Shown here piece by piece: positions 1 through 8,154 of a DNA stretch of 64,000 nt. A program made the position numbers and the translations under genes. Source of the DNA: Clostridium tagluense. Its GTDB lineage: Bacteria > Bacillota > Clostridia > Clostridiales > Clostridiaceae. The stretch spans positions 62,001 through 126,000 of the forward strand of contig NZ_BHYK01000013.1 of the NCBI RefSeq assembly GCF_003865095.1, given 5' to 3'. Positions within the stretch are counted from its first letter, which is position 1, and each line of letters begins with the position of its first letter. The notes under the pieces are model-generated. The model searched no databases. It was not told the DNA's origin and was given only the letters and a program-made list of their open reading frames with translations.

Positions 1-1
1 C

Positions 2-943
2 CTGACCAATCCAGATGAAGAGATATTATTAAGTAGTGCAGAATATCAAAATAATGAGGCAAAAGCTATAGCTAATGGATCAATGAACTATGCGGGGTTT
101 GCGAATTCCGATACTAATTACGATTCTATTTTTAAAGTATCTTCAGTTGGAGATATAAAGACCAACATAGAACAAGGTGGTAAATATATCTTCCCTAAAA
201 CGGTACAAGCTACTATGAGTAATAACTCCAAAAAAGATGTAGATGTAGTTTGGAATAGTAATTCACTAGATACAAGCAAGGTTGGAATGTACACATTTCA
301 AGGAACTATTAAAGACAGTACTATAAAAGTTAATTTAGTAGTAAATGTAATAGCAACTACCCAAAAAAAATACAAAGTAGTTTTAGATGCAGGGCATGGA
401 GGATATGATCCCGGAGCAACAGGACCAACGGGAATTAATGAGAAGGACATAACACTTGCAATTACTTTAAAGGTTGGAAGTATATTAATTAAGAATGGTG
501 TTGAGACAGTATACACAAGAACTAGTGATAATATAGCTTGGTCCACAAATGAAGCTCAAAATCTTCAAGCAAGATGTGATATATCTAATGCAGCTAAACC
601 AGATTATTTTGTAAGTATTCATGAGAATAGCTTTTCAGCTCTAACAGCTAGTGGCATTGAGACTTATTATTTCAGTGGTAGTGTAGCTGGACAAAAGCTG
701 GCTCAAGCTGTACAAACCGAACTAATCAAAGAAACTGGAAGAGTAGATAGGGGTCTTAAAACTACTACTGGTTTATATGTTATAAAAAATGTAGATGCTA
801 CTTCTATACTGGTGGAGACGTCATTCATTTCTAATCCAGAAGAAGAAAAACTATTAACTACAGATGCATATCAATATAAATTAGCTAAGGCGATTGCAAC
901 AGGTATTCTTAAGAGTTTAGGAATAAGTAATATAGTATTTTAA
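2..943 (+). CDS. N-acetylmuramoyl-L-alanine amidase, multidomain, 5'-truncated by window edge
   Basis: This is a secreted cell-wall hydrolase that cleaves the lactoyl-amide bond of peptidoglycan. The frame is open from base 2, so the ATG at 83 is internal. The first codons read TNPDEE..., then AEYQ..AKAIANG, which repeats the end of the downstream Amidase_3 domain (SNPEEE...AYQYKLAKAIATG). The protein therefore carries at least two tandem Amidase_3 domains. Between them, about 130-350, lies a bacterial Ig-like domain of the Big_4 type (FPKTVQATMSN...VDVVWNSN...GMYTFQGTI). The complete second amidase has the expected zinc ligands and catalytic glutamate: DAGHGG (386-403), NEKD, SIHENS and LVETSFISN. 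The upstream part, with signal peptide and first catalytic residues, lies outside the window. The next gene follows after 33 bases. Confidence 0.9.
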   Translation: MTNPDEEILLSSAEYQNNEAKAIANGSMNYAGFANSDTNYDSIFKVSSVGDIKTNIEQGGKYIFPKTVQATMSNNSKKDVDVVWNSNSLDTSKVGMYTFQGTIKDSTIKVNLVVNVIATTQKKYKVVLDAGHGGYDPGATGPTGINEKDITLAITLKVGSILIKNGVETVYTRTSDNIAWSTNEAQNLQARCDISNAAKPDYFVSIHENSFSALTASGIETYYFSGSVAGQKLAQAVQTELIKETGRVDRGLKTTTGLYVIKNVDATSILVETSFISNPEEEKLLTTDAYQYKLAKAIATGILKSLGISNIVF

Positions 944-976
944 ATCATTTTATTTTTCTATTTAGGGGGAATTGTT

Positions 977-2605
977 TTGTCAAACAAAATTAAACAGTAC
1001 AATATTCATAGAGACCTTGAGACAACAAGTGAGGAGCATACCGATGTTATAATCGAAGCTGAAAAACAATTATCACAATCCATGCTATGGAAGCTGCAGA
1101 AAGATTTTTTCTCAAATCAGGGTCCAGAAGCCTGGACCCGCGGAATTGTGCCTCAATATATAACTACTAATCCTTATATAGCAAATTTATATGCTAAAAC
1201 TATATTTGGATATTGCAGAGATTATGTTACAAGAACTGATATAGATAAAGACTCTACTATATACATAATGGAGCTTGCGTCAGGGGTAGGTCGATTTACC
1301 TATACTTTCCTTAAAAGATTCTTACATATAATAGAAAATTCTTCTCTAAAAGGGTTGAAATTTAAATATATAGTAACTGATTTTTCTGAAAAAAACATTG
1401 AGTATTGGCAAAACCATAGCTTTTTAAAACCCTATTTTGATTGTGGAATACTTGACTGTGCAACCTTCGATATAGCTAAAGATGATCAGCTTAAATTAAG
1501 AAACAGTGGTGAAATTTTAGCCCGCGGAAAGCTTAAAAACCCTTTGATCTTAATCGCTAATTACACCTTTGACAGTCTTCCACAAGATACCTTTTATGTA
1601 AACAAGGGAGAAATTTTTGAAGGTTTGATTACAGTAACTTCTCCAAAAGTAAAGGCTGATGCTGAAGACAAATCCATACTGGCTGGCTTAGATTATTACT
1701 ATACAGACAACCAAATCCAAGGTAAAAATTATTACGAAGATGATAATTTTAATGATATCCTTGTATATTATAAAAATCACTTGGAAGATACATCCTTTTC
1801 ACTTCCAATAATGGCTATGAGATGTATTTCTAGATTAAAAAGATTATTTAATGATGACATAATTTTAATTTCTGCGGATAAAGGTTATAAAGATGAAAAG
1901 GCTATGCTTAAAAATTCTCATCCATTTTTATCAAAACACGGATGTATTTCTATGACTGTTAACTTTCATTCATTGGAACAGTATTTTAAAAATATTGGTG
2001 GGAAAGCCATTCATAGCATATATGAACATGAAAATATAAACATGTCTTTGTTTGTATTAACAAACAGTTCTCATAATTTCGTAGAAACCACAATGGCATA
2101 TAATGAGATTATTGAAAGTATAGGACCAGATGATTTTTATATTTTAAAAAAAGCAGTGGTGCCTCTAAGTGAATCTCTAGAGACTAAAGAGATACTAACC
2201 TTTCTTCGATTTACTGTATGGGATGCAAGAACATTTCAAGAAGTTTATAACATACTACTTGAAAGAATAGATACGGAAGAAAATTTTCCGACTGAAGAAT
2301 TGATTATGGTAATGAATAAAGTTTGGGAGCACTATTTTCCTATTGGTGAAGAGGGGGATTTAGCATACTATATAGGCTTATTGTTTAGTTATATTGGTAA
2401 TGATAATGATGCTTTAAGATTTTTTCAATATTCATATGAATTATATGGTGCTACGTCTGAAATCTATTATAGGATTGGAGTTTGCTTTTATAATCTAAGA
2501 AAAATTGAAAAAGCGCTAGAGTACACAGAAAAATCATTGGCCTTAGACCCAATTTTCAAAGAGAGCATAACACTTAAAAGTTTAGTCCAAGACCAAATAA
2601 GTTAA
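977..2605 (+). CDS. SAM-dependent methyltransferase-like protein with C-terminal TPR repeats
   Basis: Starts at TTG 977, behind an AGGGGGA ribosome-binding site at 964-970. The first half contains a class I methyltransferase-like glycine motif (ELASGVGRFTY, near residue 96) and an acidic strand followed by N-Y-T-F-D-S-L-P, similar to the MidA-like/DUF185 group. The last 80 residues form TPR helices (YYIGLLFSYIGNDNDALRFF and a second unit ending YTEKSLALDP). No signal peptide or membrane segment is seen, so it is probably cytoplasmic. The methyl acceptor is unknown. It may be a tetratricopeptide-scaffolded methyltransferase acting on protein or RNA. It stands between an amidase and a convergent adenylate kinase, and neither suggests a substrate. 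Confidence 0.65.
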   Translation: MSNKIKQYNIHRDLETTSEEHTDVIIEAEKQLSQSMLWKLQKDFFSNQGPEAWTRGIVPQYITTNPYIANLYAKTIFGYCRDYVTRTDIDKDSTIYIMELASGVGRFTYTFLKRFLHIIENSSLKGLKFKYIVTDFSEKNIEYWQNHSFLKPYFDCGILDCATFDIAKDDQLKLRNSGEILARGKLKNPLILIANYTFDSLPQDTFYVNKGEIFEGLITVTSPKVKADAEDKSILAGLDYYYTDNQIQGKNYYEDDNFNDILVYYKNHLEDTSFSLPIMAMRCISRLKRLFNDDIILISADKGYKDEKAMLKNSHPFLSKHGCISMTVNFHSLEQYFKNIGGKAIHSIYEHENINMSLFVLTNSSHNFVETTMAYNEIIESIGPDDFYILKKAVVPLSESLETKEILTFLRFTVWDARTFQEVYNILLERIDTEENFPTEELIMVMNKVWEHYFPIGEEGDLAYYIGLLFSYIGNDNDALRFFQYSYELYGATSEIYYRIGVCFYNLRKIEKALEYTEKSLALDPIFKESITLKSLVQDQIS

Positions 2606-2630
2606 AACATTGAAGAGCTATTAAAATATA

Positions 2631-3275
2631 TTAATTATCTAGTATTAAAAAGATATTTTTTGAAACGGTAAGTATATCATCTCTACCATCAACTGTAGAT
2701 AAAAAATGATTAGTTTTATAATAATCTATTAGAGGATGGGTCTGAGTAGTATAAACATTAAGTCTTTCCTTAACCGTTTCTTCATTATCATCATTTCTTT
2801 GAATTAATTTCCCACTACAAAAGTCACAGATACCTAATTCTTCCGGTGGATTAAATTTTATATGATAACTTGATCCACAGGAAGAACATATCCTTCGTCC
2901 AATGTTTCTTTCAAGTATAAACCCTGTAGGAACATCGATTAGAAGTACAACATCCAAGGTATTATTAATACTTTGGAGAAATTTAGCAAGTTCCTCTGCT
3001 TGAAAAACTGTCCTTGGAAATCCATCTAATAGAAAGCCATCTTTGCAATCCTCTCTCACTAGTCTATCTTCAACTACTTGAATAGTCAGATCATCAGGCA
3101 CTAACTGTCCCTTATCAATATATTTTTTTGCTTGTACACCAAGTGGAGTACAGGTTGAAATGTTCATTCTAAAAATATCTCCAGTTGATAGATGGGGTAT
3201 GTTGTATTTCTCACATATTAGATTTGCTTGAGTACCTTTTCCAGCTCCAGGGGCACCTAATAAAATCATTCTCAA
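2631..3275 (-). CDS. adk: Adenylate kinase, zinc-LID type, stand-alone copy
   Basis: Catalyses ATP + AMP = 2 ADP. The P-loop [10 protein letters not shown], the AMP-binding DGFPRT motif, and a LID with four cysteines (CSSCG ... CDFCSG) that would bind structural zinc are all visible. At 214 residues it has normal length. The start is TTG 3275 (TTG-AGA-ATG), because this gives the family's M-R-x-I-L-L-G N-terminus and places AGGTG (3281-3285) five bases upstream; ATG 3269 is the alternative. Clostridia normally encode adk inside the ribosomal protein operon. Here it is alone, so this may be a second copy, which I cannot confirm from the window. A strongly structured leader precedes it. Confidence 0.95.
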   Translation of the reverse strand: MRMILLGAPGAGKGTQANLICEKYNIPHLSTGDIFRMNISTCTPLGVQAKKYIDKGQLVPDDLTIQVVEDRLVREDCKDGFLLDGFPRTVFQAEELAKFLQSINNTLDVVLLIDVPTGFILERNIGRRICSSCGSSYHIKFNPPEELGICDFCSGKLIQRNDDNEETVKERLNVYTTQTHPLIDYYKTNHFLSTVDGRDDILTVSKNIFLILDN

Positions 3276-3280
3276 AATAA

Positions 3281-3390
3281 CACCTGCTACCTAAAATTGT
3301 AACAAACAACTTTAGCACTCTATTCGTTAAATAGAATGGTGGGGTTAGCGGATATTGCTTAACCACAGTGCAGGTTTTTCACCTACCTTT
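3281..3390 (-). promoter_or_regulatory. Structured 5' leader of adk, candidate RBS-sequestering regulatory RNA
   Basis: Read on the minus strand, the adk leader folds into three consecutive hairpins: GTAGG/CCTGC (3386-3370), GGTTAAGC/GCTAACC (3364-3343), and an 8-bp stem over 3337-3317. The 3' arm of hairpin 1 (ACCTGC) is also complementary to GCAGGT at 3282-3287, which contains the adk Shine-Dalgarno AGGTG. Two mutually exclusive pairings are therefore possible, one exposing and one hiding the ribosome-binding site. Loops are A-rich on this strand, as expected for an RNA. I do not recognise a known riboswitch family. Confidence 0.45.
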
Positions 3391-3538
3391 CCTTTTGTAT
3401 TTTTTAAAAAATAGCATATACTAATTATATAATATATTTAATAAATTACCAAATGAGATTTTACTACATAACATCTAATGACTTGAAATTATCCCTAGCA
3501 TATATATATGTCTGATGGTGGTGGAAAAATGTTAAAAT

Positions 3539-3673
3539 TTATCTATTTTCAAGTTCAATAAATTCTTCAGAGAATGTTTGTAAATTAAAGTCTGTATTTA
3601 TATAAACTTCTTTTTCTGCAATCCCTTCACAATATGCTATTGTTATGGCACAATGTAAGAAGTAGGTTAATAT
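3539..3673 (-). pseudogene. Possible degraded coding remnant (44 codons)
   Basis: A minus-strand frame is open from just after a TGA at 3676-3674 down to TAA 3541-3539, with coding-like composition (…AYCEGIAEKEVYINTD…FSEEFIELENR). There is no ATG/GTG/TTG start with a ribosome-binding site. It could be the tail of a lost gene. The rest of 3391-3754 shows no gene or clear signal beyond A+T-rich spacer and the YitT ribosome-binding site. Confidence 0.25.
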
Positions 3674-3754
3674 TCATTGTGTTTTCACAAATATCTATAA
3701 AAATAATATTATAAAAGTCTGAAAAGTAGATTTTATTCGAAGGGTGGAAACGAA

Positions 3755-4615
3755 ATGATTAAATATTTAAATAAAAGTATAGTTAAGAATGTTCTTTTTA
3801 TACTACTAGGAAGTTTGATATCTTCACTTGCAATTAATTTGTTTATATCCAAAGCAAAGCTTTTAAGTGGTGGTGCTTCTGGGATATCTTTAATTATTCA
3901 ATATTTGTTTAAATTTCCTGCTGGATATTCGATTTTGCTATTAAACATTCCACTATTAATATTAAGCTATAAATTCCTTAACAAAAGATTTACTATTCTT
4001 ACGTTTATAGGCACAATATCATTTTCAATGTTTTTAATTTTAACAGCTCCATTAAAAGGAGTTATTGATACAACGGATACATTGTTATTATGTCTATACG
4101 GGGGAGCACTAAATGGAATTGGCATAGGAATAGTATTCAGCAATCACGGTTCCGCAGGAGGACTTAATATTATTTCCGCTCTTATAAAGGTGAAACATGA
4201 TAATTATAAAATAGGACAAATATCATTTTATATTAATATTATAATTGTTGTCATCGCTACATTCTTTTTTGGAGTAACCAGTGCATTATATACTATAGTG
4301 GCTATGTTTATAACGGCTGAAGTTACTGATAGAATAATAATTGGAATAGGTAAACAAAAATTAGTGCTTATTATTACTGTAAAAGAGAAAGAAATTTGTA
4401 GTGGAATCCTATATAAAATGCACAGAGGAGTTACTTTTTTATATGGGCAAGGTGGGTATACTGGTAAGAGGGAAAAAATATTATTTTGCACAGTACCACT
4501 TCATCAGATTCCAGAATTGAAATTAATTATTAAAGAAATAGACAATGATGCATTTATGATAACAGTTGATGCCTCTGAAGTAAGGGGAAAGGGGTTTAAA
4601 AACGATTTAATATAA
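3755..4615 (+). CDS. YitT family membrane protein (DUF161 + DUF2179)
   Basis: Integral membrane protein with five to six hydrophobic helices over residues 1-190. It carries the family motif LSGGASGISLIIQ near residue 37 and SAGGLNII near 130. A soluble C-terminal DUF2179 domain (about 200-275) reads HRGVTFLYGQGGYTG and then VDASEVRGKGF. The biochemical role of YitT proteins is not established; they are usually called putative transporters. ATG 3755 follows AAGGGTGG. It is monocistronic and ends before a bidirectional terminator. A second YitT paralogue lies at 51556, under a cobalamin riboswitch. Confidence 0.9.
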   Translation: MIKYLNKSIVKNVLFILLGSLISSLAINLFISKAKLLSGGASGISLIIQYLFKFPAGYSILLLNIPLLILSYKFLNKRFTILTFIGTISFSMFLILTAPLKGVIDTTDTLLLCLYGGALNGIGIGIVFSNHGSAGGLNIISALIKVKHDNYKIGQISFYINIIIVVIATFFFGVTSALYTIVAMFITAEVTDRIIIGIGKQKLVLIITVKEKEICSGILYKMHRGVTFLYGQGGYTGKREKILFCTVPLHQIPELKLIIKEIDNDAFMITVDASEVRGKGFKNDLI

Positions 4616-4667
4616 AATATTATTATTAGTGATCATAATTATGGTACCAGCCTTGCAGGTACAAAAA

Positions 4668-4714
4668 AGAGAGATTATATCTTTATTAGATATAATCTCT
4701 CTAATCTATTTTTT
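4668..4714. terminator. Bidirectional intrinsic terminator
   Basis: Perfect 14-bp stem (4668-4681 with 4689-4702), 7-base loop, A-run before and T-rich run after. It lies between the convergent YitT and GNAT genes and could serve both. Confidence 0.85.
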
Positions 4715-4786
4715 AGGTGGAAATCTTGTGTTAAAGAATGACAAGCAGGCTTTGTAGGATTTATCTTTAATATTGGGTAGAATAGC

Positions 4787-5320
4787 CTAAAGAATCATTC
4801 CCATTACAATTGTATTACCATAAACGCCATTTACATAAGTATCATTTTTTAGTGTACCTTCTACTTGAAATCCAACTTTCTTATATAATTCCATGGCTCT
4901 ATAATTATTTTCACTAGTTACAAGGCTTATCTTTTTAGTGATTCCATTTGCATTTGCCCATATTATAAGATTAACCATAATTTTTCTACCAAGCCCCAGC
5001 TTGCAATATTGCGCTGCTATAACTATTCCAAATTCGCCAACATGCTTAAACCTAGACTTGGAACTAGAATTAATTGTGGCTATACCCATTATTTTATTAT
5101 CGATTTCTGCAAGTAATATTATTGAATTATCTTCCTTTCTGGTAGTTTCTAAGAAACTCTCGTAATCAGTTAAATCCTTTATAAATTCATTTTTCCCAAA
5201 GGAAAGAAAGTCAGTTTCTCCACCTACTAGATTATAAAAAGCTATCATAAGCTTTGCATCTTCTTTTGAAGCCTCTCTAATAGTAACTTCTTTTCCATTC
5301 TTTAAATATATTTTTTTTAT
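4787..5320 (-). CDS. GNAT family N-acetyltransferase, probable AUA start
   Basis: Acetyl-CoA-dependent N-acyltransferase. The acetyl-CoA site reads QYCKLGLGRKIM, and the C-terminal strand region reads NNYRAMELYKKVGFQVEG. The first ATG (5248) would cut away the conserved first strand and helix. The frame continues upstream without a stop and encodes KKIYLKNGKEVTIREASKED, a textbook GNAT N-terminus. No ATG, GTG or TTG exists in that stretch. AAAGGAG at 5330-5336 is best placed for ATA 5320 (nine bases); ATT 5326 would be only three bases away. I take ATA 5320 as the start, giving 177 residues. The substrate is unknown; the closest type is the ribosomal-protein or small-molecule acetyltransferase group. 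Confidence 0.8.
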   Translation of the reverse strand: MKKIYLKNGKEVTIREASKEDAKLMIAFYNLVGGETDFLSFGKNEFIKDLTDYESFLETTRKEDNSIILLAEIDNKIMGIATINSSSKSRFKHVGEFGIVIAAQYCKLGLGRKIMVNLIIWANANGITKKISLVTSENNYRAMELYKKVGFQVEGTLKNDTYVNGVYGNTIVMGMIL

Positions 5321-5424
5321 ATAAATCAGCTCCTTTTAGTTTTTAAACTGTAGTTGCAATATTTTTATGCCCTGTGCTGCTTTTTATATTTAAACAAATT
5401 AGACATCTCAAATTTATTTAAATA

Positions 5425-5467
5425 TAGAGAAGCCAATTAAGAATTATTATATCATATTTTTGATGAA
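5425..5467 (-). repeat. 43-bp dispersed repeat copy A, containing a -10-like box
   Basis: Matches 22037-22079 with three mismatches over 43 bases. Both copies sit upstream of minus-strand genes (GNAT here, greA there). Read on the minus strand, each contains TATAAT, so this may be a shared promoter or mobile upstream element. Confidence 0.6.
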
Positions 5468-5561
5468 CAGCAAAAAAGACCTTTAGTCATTGAAAAACTT
5501 CTGTTTACTATTAAGAATATATAGCCTTGTTATGAAAATTGTAAAATAATTATAAATTATA

Positions 5562-5590
5562 TTGACAATTACATATTACACATGTAATAT
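5562..5590 (+). promoter_or_regulatory. blaI promoter with overlapping BlaI-type operator
   Basis: TTGACA (5562-5567), 17-base spacer, then TAATAT (5585-5590). An interrupted dyad, ATATTACA-CA-TGTAATAT (5573-5590), fills the spacer and the -10 box. It contains the TACA/TGTA half-sites known for BlaI/MecI operators. This predicts autorepression of the blaI-M56 operon. Confidence 0.75.
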
Positions 5591-5638
5591 ATGGTGAGTC
5601 CAAGATAATATATATCTGAAATAAAAGGAGATGAGAAA

Positions 5639-6022
5639 ATGGCAGATGTATCTAAAATATCAAATTCAGAATGGGAAATAATGAAGTATGCTTGGGGTAA
5701 TGTTCCTTGTACTGCTAATGAGATTGTTGATGCTTTAAGTAAAATTACTGATTGGAAGTCAAATACTATTAGAACTTTAATAAATCGTTTAATTAAAAAG
5801 GAAGTTTTAGGTTATAAAATAGATGAAAAGGATAAAAAAACATATTATTATTTTCCGCTATTATCAGAAAATGAGTGTATAAAAGCTGAAAGTGACTCTT
5901 TTATAAAGCGTGTGTTTAATGGTTCTTTAAATGGTATGATTGCTAATTTCTTAAATGAATCAGAATTATCTGATGAGGATATTGAGGAATTGAAAAATAT
6001 TCTTGATAAAAAGAAAGGGTAA
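5639..6022 (+). CDS. BlaI/MecI family transcriptional repressor
   Basis: 127-residue winged-helix repressor. It opens with ISNSEWEIMKYAW and has the recognition helix region WKSNTIRTLINRLIKKEVLG (about residues 39-58), followed by the dimerisation tail. BlaI proteins bind TACA/TGTA dyads as dimers and are inactivated by proteolysis when the partner membrane M56 protease is activated. ATG 5639 has AAAGGAGATGAG upstream. The M56 gene starts six bases after the stop, with its ribosome-binding site inside this gene. The self-operator is described at 5562-5590. The regulated trait is unlikely to be only beta-lactam resistance, because the partner lacks a penicillin-sensor domain. Confidence 0.93.
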   Translation: MADVSKISNSEWEIMKYAWGNVPCTANEIVDALSKITDWKSNTIRTLINRLIKKEVLGYKIDEKDKKTYYYFPLLSENECIKAESDSFIKRVFNGSLNGMIANFLNESELSDEDIEELKNILDKKKG

Positions 6023-6028
6023 ATTGGT

Positions 6029-7909
6029 GTGGTTATGTTGTGGCTTATATCTATTTTTAAGTGGGTATTATATTCAACAGCTTTGGCAAGTGTTTTAAGT
6101 TTAATAGTTCTTCTTTTTAAGATATTGTTTAAAGAGAAGCTAGGGGTGAGGTGGCACTATGCTATTTGGCTTATTCTTATAATTAGATTATTAATACCTT
6201 ATGGACCACAAAGCTCATTAAGTGTTTTTAATATTTTTAAATTTAGCTATGAAAATCCTACACAAATCCAGTATACATTAAAAAATGAAACAACTGGGAA
6301 GATGCAAAATTACAATGAGGCAAAATCAGCTGAAAATAATAAAAATCTAATAGGTAAGGAAAATGTAACAGCAAGTAAAGACAAAACTAGACTACGCAGT
6401 AGCCTAACAATTTTATGGAAAAACATAATTAAAATTAAAGATAGTTCCGTGAATTTGCAGCTAATAAGTTGCATCTGGTTACTGGGAGTCATAATAATTG
6501 CTACTTATACAATTATTATGACAGTAAAATTAAAGGATAAGCTTAAAAATCAGCATATATGTGTAAATCAAGAATTTATAAGCCTTTTATTACAATGTAA
6601 AAATAAGCTTAATTTGAAATCTAATATAAAAATTATTAATACTAATTTAGTTAAAACACCCTGTGTTTTTGGGTTTGTAAAACCAAAATTATTATTGCCT
6701 ATTGACATAGAAAATTGTCTAAATCGAGATGAATTAGAGTTTGTAATTTTACATGAATTAGCTCATATAAAACGAAAAGACATACTAGTAAGTAGTATAT
6801 CTGGCGCACTTCAAATAATACATTGGTTTAATCCTATTATATGGTATTCATTTTACAGAATGCGTAATGATAAGGAACTCGCTTGTGATGCATTAGCTTT
6901 ATCTTATGTTAATTCAAATGATTATATAAATTATGGGAAAACTATTATAAAATTATTAGAAAGTTATAAAAAGACAACCCACACATATGGAATGGCTTGC
7001 ATTATAAATAATAAATCTCAAATTAAAAGGAGAGTTACTATGATATCTAAGTTTAAGAAAAATTCATATAAATGGTCAATAATCCCTGTACTAGCATTAA
7101 CGTTAATGGGAGGAATAATGCTTACTAATGCAAAAAATAATCCGGTTTTGGCGGATAATAAAAAAAATCCAACCCTAGTAACCAACAAAATTTCAAGTGA
7201 TGAAAGTAAAACAAAAGAAAATATTATTACTGAGCATGAAATTATTGGTAAGCATTTTAAAGGTAAAATCTTAATGATACCTGGCGGTAAGAAAATTGTT
7301 GTTGGAGTTAATAATGATATTTCAAAAAATGTTAAAACTACAAGTCAAATAGCTAAAGAAAATAAAGCAATATGCGCTATTAATGCAGGGGCGTTTACAG
7401 ACGATTTAGATAATGGGTTCTCTCCAACAGGACTTATAATGCATAATGGAAAGGTTATTTTTAATGATATAGAAGACAATGCCAAAAAAACAGAAATTGT
7501 TGGTTTTACAGACAAAGGTATTCTTCTGGTTGGCAATCATTCATTAAATGAATTAAAAAATCTTAATACAACAGAAGCTGTTAGCTTTGGACCTGCACTT
7601 ATAGTTAATGGAAAACCTACAATTAAAGATGGTAGCGATGGTGGAATGGGAATGGCTCCAAGAACAGCAATAGGACAAAAAGCAGATGGCACGGTTATTA
7701 TGCTTACAATTGATGGTAGAAGAGTAGAATCACTAGGAGCAACATTACTAGATGTGCAAAATATACTTTTAGAGCATGGAGCTTACAATGCATCAAATCT
7801 TGATGGAGGAAGTTCTTCATCTATGTATTATAATGAAAAAGTGATTAATAATCCATGTGATAGTAAAGGGGAGAGATTGGTAGTATCCACTTTTATGGTA
7901 TTACCTTAA
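6029..7909 (+). CDS. BlaR1-like M56 metalloprotease fused to a phosphodiester glycosidase (NAGPA) domain
   Basis: 626 residues. The N-terminal half is a multi-pass M56 membrane protease with the zinc motif HELAH (residues 242-246, followed by IKRKD) and a downstream ELACD glutamate. A further transmembrane helix lies around residues 350-365. Where BlaR1 and MecR1 carry a penicillin-binding sensor, this protein instead has a NAGPA-type domain (about 405-626): INAGAF, PRTAIGQ, LTIDGRR and NLDGGSSSS. The family cleaves sugar-phosphodiesters such as exopolysaccharide or teichoic-acid linkages. The start is GTG 6029, because AAAGGG (6014-6019) is correctly spaced for it and not for ATG 6035. Inferred role: a cell-surface glycan sensor or hydrolase that signals through BlaI cleavage. 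The next gene encodes a stand-alone version of the same C-terminal domain. Confidence 0.85.
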   Translation: MVMLWLISIFKWVLYSTALASVLSLIVLLFKILFKEKLGVRWHYAIWLILIIRLLIPYGPQSSLSVFNIFKFSYENPTQIQYTLKNETTGKMQNYNEAKSAENNKNLIGKENVTASKDKTRLRSSLTILWKNIIKIKDSSVNLQLISCIWLLGVIIIATYTIIMTVKLKDKLKNQHICVNQEFISLLLQCKNKLNLKSNIKIINTNLVKTPCVFGFVKPKLLLPIDIENCLNRDELEFVILHELAHIKRKDILVSSISGALQIIHWFNPIIWYSFYRMRNDKELACDALALSYVNSNDYINYGKTIIKLLESYKKTTHTYGMACIINNKSQIKRRVTMISKFKKNSYKWSIIPVLALTLMGGIMLTNAKNNPVLADNKKNPTLVTNKISSDESKTKENIITEHEIIGKHFKGKILMIPGGKKIVVGVNNDISKNVKTTSQIAKENKAICAINAGAFTDDLDNGFSPTGLIMHNGKVIFNDIEDNAKKTEIVGFTDKGILLVGNHSLNELKNLNTTEAVSFGPALIVNGKPTIKDGSDGGMGMAPRTAIGQKADGTVIMLTIDGRRVESLGATLLDVQNILLEHGAYNASNLDGGSSSSMYYNEKVINNPCDSKGERLVVSTFMVLP

Positions 7910-8015
7910 TCAAGGACAAAACGATTTTACCTTATTTTATCCTTAACCTAATACTTATCTTTAAGGTTAATTTCTGGCATTCTCTTGTTTTTGTCTACAA
8001 CTTGCCAAGGAATGA

Positions 8016-8141
8016 GTAGCAACATGTGGAGAGATTACTGATGAAATATTTGGTGGATTCCAAAGGCAATATGATATTATTTATGATAAATACAATAAAA
8101 AAATTATATTAATATCTTATAGAAATATAAACTGTAACTGA
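8016..8141 (+). pseudogene. Possible short coding remnant upstream of the glycosidase gene
   Basis: An open frame (VATCGEITDEIFGG..QYDIIYDKYNKK...) without a start codon runs to TGA 8139-8141. A second frame ending at 8018 (..VFVYNLPRNE) could be its frameshifted upstream part. This looks like the tail of a decayed gene. The stretch 7910-8015 otherwise holds only a weak hairpin (TTAACCT/AGGTTAA). Confidence 0.25.
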
Positions 8142-8154
8142 GAGGAGAAAAGCT

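Noticed and set aside
3276-3400. adk leader as SRP RNA or as a known riboswitch (purine, preQ1, c-di-GMP, T-box)
   Set aside because: The diagnostic conserved bases of these classes are absent.
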